Shown here piece after piece: positions 60,989 to 64,000 of a stretch of 64,000 nt of DNA. Below the pieces are notes generated by a model, which saw only the letters and a list, made by a program, of their open reading frames with translations, did not search any database and had not been told where the DNA came from. The position numbers were made by a program, and so were the translations under genes. This DNA comes from an uncultured Anaerotruncus sp. Lineage in GTDB: Bacteria; Bacillota; Clostridia; Oscillospirales; Acutalibacteraceae. Positions within the stretch are counted from its first letter, which is position 1. Each line of letters begins with the position of its first letter. The stretch lies in NCBI GenBank assembly GCA_900539775.1, contig UQDL01000004.1, positions 1 to 64,000 on the forward strand, given 5' to 3'.

Positions 60989-61020
60989 TAAAAAGCTTTT
61001 AAGCTTTCTTCCCTTTAATA

Positions 61021-61072
61021 AACACGGCGGGAGCGATCCGAAAGGATTGTTCCCGCTAAAACCGTGTTTTGT
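61021..61072 (+). terminator. Terminator-like hairpin between dnaK and dnaJ
   Basis: AACACGG pairs with CCGTGTT, with inner GGGA-CGATCC/GGATTG-TCCC pairing, followed by TTGTTT. It may partly end the dnaK transcript and lower dnaJ expression. Confidence 0.65.
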
Positions 61073-61133
61073 TTAATTTTCGGCGGCTGAAGCCGATTAA
61101 CGCATTATTGCTACCGACATATAGGAGGAAAAT

Positions 61134-62291
61134 ATGCCTGAGGAAAAACGAGATTATTACGAAGTGCTCGGAATCCAAAAGGGTGCAACAGAAGACGAGA
61201 TAAAAAAAGCGTACAGAAAAACGGCTAAAAAATACCACCCTGATTTGCACCCGGACGATAAAATAGCAGAAGAAAAATTTAAGGAATGCAACGAAGCATA
61301 CGAAGTGCTTTCCGATCCTAATAAAAAAGCAAGATACGACCAATTCGGTTTTGCCGGAGTTGATCCGAATTACGGTGCAGGCGCAGGCGGTTACGGCGGC
61401 GGCAGCGGATTTGGGTTTGACGGCGACATTGATTTGGGCGATATATTCTCTTCATTTTTCGGAGGAGGCGGCGGTTTCGGCGGCTTTGGCGGCAGAAATC
61501 CAAACGCTCCGCAGCGTGGCAGAGATATACAAATTTCACTTAACATCACATTTGAAGAAGCTGCAAAGGGCTGCAAGAAAACAGTTGAAGTGCCCAGAGT
61601 TGAAGATTGCAGCGAATGCGGCGGCACAGGTGCCGCAAAGGGCTCAGAGGCCAAAACCTGCTCCGAATGCGGTGGCAAGGGCTACATCAATGTTCAAAAC
61701 CGAATGGGCTTTACCGTTGTTTCATCTCAGCGCCAATGCACAAAATGCGGCGGCAGAGGCAAGATAATTGAAAACCCATGTCACAAATGCGGTGGCAAGG
61801 GCAAAGTAAGGCGCAAGAAAAAGATTGATGTTGAAGTGCCGGCAGGCATCAGCGAAAACAGAATTTTAACCTTGCGCGGCCTTGGCGACAGCGGCTTTAA
61901 CGGCGGCCCGGCAGGCGATCTTAAGATTATAGTAAACATCAAAAAGCACGCATACTTTAAACGAGACGGCTATAATGTTTGGTTTGACAAGCATGTTTCA
62001 ATTGTTGAGGCCACTCTCGGTGCAGAACTTGAGGTGCCGACACTTGACGGCAATGTAAAATACAATATGCCGGCGGGAACACAACCAAACGATGTTTTCA
62101 AGCTTAAGGGCAAAGGTATTCAAAGGCTTAATTCCGTTGGCAAGGGCGACCAATTCGTTCGCATTATTGTTGACATTCCGAAAAATCTTTCATCCGAGCA
62201 AAAAAATCTGCTTTTGCAGTTTGACAAAACCTACACTGCCCCAAAAAACGGCGGCAAGGAAGGATTTTTTGATAAATTTAAGAAAAAATAA
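61134..62291 (+). CDS. dnaJ: Co-chaperone DnaJ (Hsp40)
   Basis: The 385-residue protein has the J domain (1-70) with the catalytic HPD in KKYHPDLHPDD, a Gly/Phe-rich region (about 78-125), and four zinc motifs (CSECGGTG, CSECGGKG, CTKCGGRG, CHKCGGKG) near 150-215. The C-terminal substrate-binding domains follow. It stimulates DnaK ATPase. It follows AGGAGG. Confidence 0.97.
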   Translation: MPEEKRDYYEVLGIQKGATEDEIKKAYRKTAKKYHPDLHPDDKIAEEKFKECNEAYEVLSDPNKKARYDQFGFAGVDPNYGAGAGGYGGGSGFGFDGDIDLGDIFSSFFGGGGGFGGFGGRNPNAPQRGRDIQISLNITFEEAAKGCKKTVEVPRVEDCSECGGTGAAKGSEAKTCSECGGKGYINVQNRMGFTVVSSQRQCTKCGGRGKIIENPCHKCGGKGKVRRKKKIDVEVPAGISENRILTLRGLGDSGFNGGPAGDLKIIVNIKKHAYFKRDGYNVWFDKHVSIVEATLGAELEVPTLDGNVKYNMPAGTQPNDVFKLKGKGIQRLNSVGKGDQFVRIIVDIPKNLSSEQKNLLLQFDKTYTAPKNGGKEGFFDKFKKK

Positions 62292-62293
62292 AA

Positions 62294-62330
62294 AAAGGCT
62301 TCGGTGTTTTTCAATGCCGAAGCTTTTTTG
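62294..62330 (+). terminator. Terminator of the heat-shock cluster
   Basis: AAGGCTTCGG pairs with CCGAAGCTT across 12 bases, followed by TTTTT. Confidence 0.87.
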
Positions 62331-62443
62331 CGCACTTTTGCAAGTTGTTTAAACAGTATATTGATTATGGCTTTACAAGTGTGCAAATAAGTGTTAATAT
62401 ATTTTTGCTGAGCGGCAAAAAAAATTTATAACGGAAGTTTTTT

Positions 62444-62965
62444 ATGGCACACCCTATCAAGCATTTTATAACAATAACAAAGCACCGCCACAGGGTTATG
62501 AAGCACTGCTTTAAGGCAGGCATACCGTTGCAGGGGCTTACTCACGATCTTTCAAAATATTCGCCTGCAGAGTTTATACCGGGCGCAAAATACTATCTTG
62601 GCAATCGCTCGCCTAACGAAGCGGAAAGAGTTGAAAAAGGATATTCTGCGGCATGGCTGCACCACAAAGGCAGAAACCGCCACCATTACGAATACTGGAT
62701 GGATTACAGCACAAAAACAAAGCGCCTTGAGCCGATTGAAATGCCAACAAAATATTTCAAAGAAATGTTTTGCGACAGAGTTGCGGCAAGCAAAATTTAC
62801 CAAGGCAAAAATTACACCGAGGCGCACCCGCTTGAATACTTTTCCCGTGCAAAAACACGAATTATCATGCACCCGAAAACAGCACAAAAGCTTGAAGAAT
62901 TGCTTGTGATGCTGAAAGAAAAAGGCGAAAAAGAAACATTTGCATACATCAGAAAAATGAAATAA
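62444..62965 (+). CDS. DUF5662 protein
   Basis: The 173-residue protein has the DUF5662 pattern: HRHRVMKHCFKAGIPLQGLTHDLSKYSPAEF, then AAWLHHKGRNRHHYEYWMD. The many His and Asp residues in HDLSKYSP and HHKGRNRHH recall a metal-binding HD-like site, but no activity is known to me. It is a single gene between two terminators. Confidence 0.85.
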   Translation: MAHPIKHFITITKHRHRVMKHCFKAGIPLQGLTHDLSKYSPAEFIPGAKYYLGNRSPNEAERVEKGYSAAWLHHKGRNRHHYEYWMDYSTKTKRLEPIEMPTKYFKEMFCDRVAASKIYQGKNYTEAHPLEYFSRAKTRIIMHPKTAQKLEELLVMLKEKGEKETFAYIRKMK

Positions 62966-62969
62966 GCCA

Positions 62970-63006
62970 AAGGGCAGAAAGCATTTTAAGCTTTCTGCCC
63001 TTTTAT
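62970..63006. terminator. Shared terminator of the DUF5662 gene and eutC
   Basis: AAGGGCAGAAAGC pairs with GCTTTCTGCCCTT around ATTTTAA, ending in TTA. The eutC stop overlaps its right edge. Confidence 0.82.
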
Positions 63007-63701
63007 AATTTCAGCGCAAGGCCGCCGACTTTTTGAACAAGCATTTTTTTAATAACTTCGGAAATATAAGCCGCCGCTTCAACGGGAGGCATTCCGATTT
63101 TGCTTATATTAGAAACAACCGTGTAATCGCTTTCGCTCATATCGGGATGAGGCTTATATGCCAAATAAGCGCTCATACTTTCATCCGTTATAAGACCCGG
63201 TCGCTCGCCTATGAGCACGCACACAACCTTAGCTTTAAGCAACGGACCTATTTCACGAGCAGTATTTACTCTGCAATAGCGAACAAAAAACGGCTTTCCG
63301 ACGGATATTCCGCTGCTTTCCAAGGCCATTTTCAGCAGCGGAAGCATATCGCCGCAATTCGCCCCTATTGCCGGAGCAGAAAGGCCATCGCCGCAATAAA
63401 TTTGCACATCCGCACCGATTGAAGCATTTTGCCTTAATATTTCTTTTTGAGATTCTTCAAAGCACCTGCCCCAATCCGGGCGTGTTATCATATCATATTT
63501 ATTTTTGCATTTTGTGCGCACCTCAAAAAGGCCGAGCTTTTCAAGAGTTTCTTGTGGCACCTCAGTCATAACGGCATCATTTGCCGCTGCGTGCGCCGCA
63601 CGAAAATCAAGGTAGCTGCTTGTTCTATATCTGCTTCCCGTTCTCCCGATTTGCAATCTTGCCGGAGTGCGTGAAGCAAGTGAATCAAAATAATCTGCCA
63701 T
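63003..63701 (-). CDS. eutC: Ethanolamine ammonia-lyase small subunit
   Basis: The 232-residue subunit acts with EutB and adenosylcobalamin to split ethanolamine into acetaldehyde and ammonia. It shows ARLQIGRTGSRYRTSSYLDFRAAHAAA, the cobalamin-contacting DGLSAPAIGAN segment and VVCVLIGERPGL. The gene starts 15 bases after eutB on the same strand, with AGGAAAA upstream. Signs of microcompartment genes are not in the window but may lie beyond it. Confidence 0.94.
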   Translation of the reverse strand: MADYFDSLASRTPARLQIGRTGSRYRTSSYLDFRAAHAAANDAVMTEVPQETLEKLGLFEVRTKCKNKYDMITRPDWGRCFEESQKEILRQNASIGADVQIYCGDGLSAPAIGANCGDMLPLLKMALESSGISVGKPFFVRYCRVNTAREIGPLLKAKVVCVLIGERPGLITDESMSAYLAYKPHPDMSESDYTVVSNISKIGMPPVEAAAYISEVIKKMLVQKVGGLALKL

Positions 63702-63716
63702 AACACTTTTCCTCCG

Positions 63717-64000
63717 TTACAGAAAAACACGCGGATTTCCGGCATTTTTGCCGAGCCTGCCGTTTTCCCAAATTCCGTATTTTTCAAGCCACTGCCTAAA
63801 CGGCTCTATGGGCGACAAATTAAGCATTTCCCTGATTGCCGCTATATCGTGATAAGAAGTTGATTGATACATAAGCATAACATCATCGCTTTGCGGCACC
63901 GCCATCACATAGTGGCAGCCGGCAGAGGCAAGCATAACAAGCAAGCTGTCGCTGTCGTTCTGATCTGCTTTCATATGATTTGTGTAGCAAATATCACAGC
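63717..64000 (-). CDS. eutB: Ethanolamine ammonia-lyase large subunit, C-terminal part
   Basis: The frame enters from the right edge (first full codons read CDICYTNHMKADQNDSD) and ends at 63717 after about 94 residues. CYTNHMKADQND and SYHDIAAIREMLNLSPIEPF are EutB C-terminal segments. The rest of the gene lies outside the window. It is the catalytic, cobalamin-binding subunit. Confidence 0.93.
   Translation of the reverse strand, partial: CDICYTNHMKADQNDSDSLLVMLASAGCHYVMAVPQSDDVMLMYQSTSYHDIAAIREMLNLSPIEPFRQWLEKYGIWENGRLGKNAGNPRVFL

Noticed and set aside
1..64000. CRISPR arrays, rRNA genes, insertion sequences
   Set aside because: No spaced direct repeats of CRISPR type, no rRNA segments and no transposase genes apart from the conjugative element's recombinase were found.

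Overview
The window looks like a chromosomal segment of a low-to-mid GC anaerobic Clostridia bacterium, probably a gut member of the Oscillospirales/Ruminococcaceae type. Supporting signs are the sigma-A style promoters (TTGACA, 17 bases, TATAAT), a SpoVT sporulation regulator, a lone [FeFe] hydrogenase, Prp-processed ribosomal protein L27, separate GluRS and GlnRS genes, a CIRCE-controlled hrcA-grpE-dnaK-dnaJ cluster, and several small families typical of gut Firmicutes (DUF4250, DUF5662, DUF6465). This placement is inferred from gene content, not from a tree.

Layout. Positions 1 to about 3445 are the integrase end of a Tn916/Tn1549-type integrative conjugative element (sigma-like protein, Orf8-like protein, Xis, Int). 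This part is visibly more GC-rich than the rest. The element sits inside a DUF5692-type membrane protein gene, whose 3' part resumes at about 3446. Positions 4.2-12.4 kb hold a carboxylesterase, asparagine synthetase, tRNA-Thr and tRNA-Tyr, a macro-domain fusion protein, a YitT/YczE membrane protein, spoVT and a MATE exporter. Positions 12.5-16.5 kb hold pnp-rpsO on the minus strand and rplU-prp-rpmA on the plus strand, with RNA leaders that look autoregulatory. An iron uptake operon (feoA, feoA, feoB, small Cys-rich protein) at 17.5-21 kb carries five copies of a 16-base palindrome. A sigma/anti-sigma pair with a truncated anti-sigma follows.

Positions 22.3-32.4 kb form a nitrogen island on the minus strand: purF, a glutamate synthase split into three genes, an ammonium transporter fused to a P-II sensor, and glutamine synthetase, interrupted only by a plus-strand phosphodiesterase. 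Together they import ammonium, fix it into glutamine and glutamate, and use glutamine for purine synthesis.

Positions 32.6-57 kb are housekeeping and metabolic genes: CapA, HAD phosphatase, flavodiiron protein, ilvE, FRG protein, hydrogenase, TetR regulator, gltX-glnS, typA, hemW, malic enzyme, an Ldh-family dehydrogenase, glpK, acpP, aroE-aroK and an orphan ABC-2 permease. A CHAP-domain cell-wall hydrolase has a structured leader that could hide its ribosome binding site. The window ends with the heat-shock cluster, a DUF5662 protein, and eutC plus the 3' end of eutB on the minus strand.

The strongest leads for new biology are the CHAP-gene leader RNA with two mutually exclusive pairings, the palindrome array over the feo operon, the Amt-P-II fusion lacking the uridylylation tyrosine, and the terminator-like hairpins just after the promoters of glnA and acpP. 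No CRISPR array or rRNA was seen, and no complete defence island.
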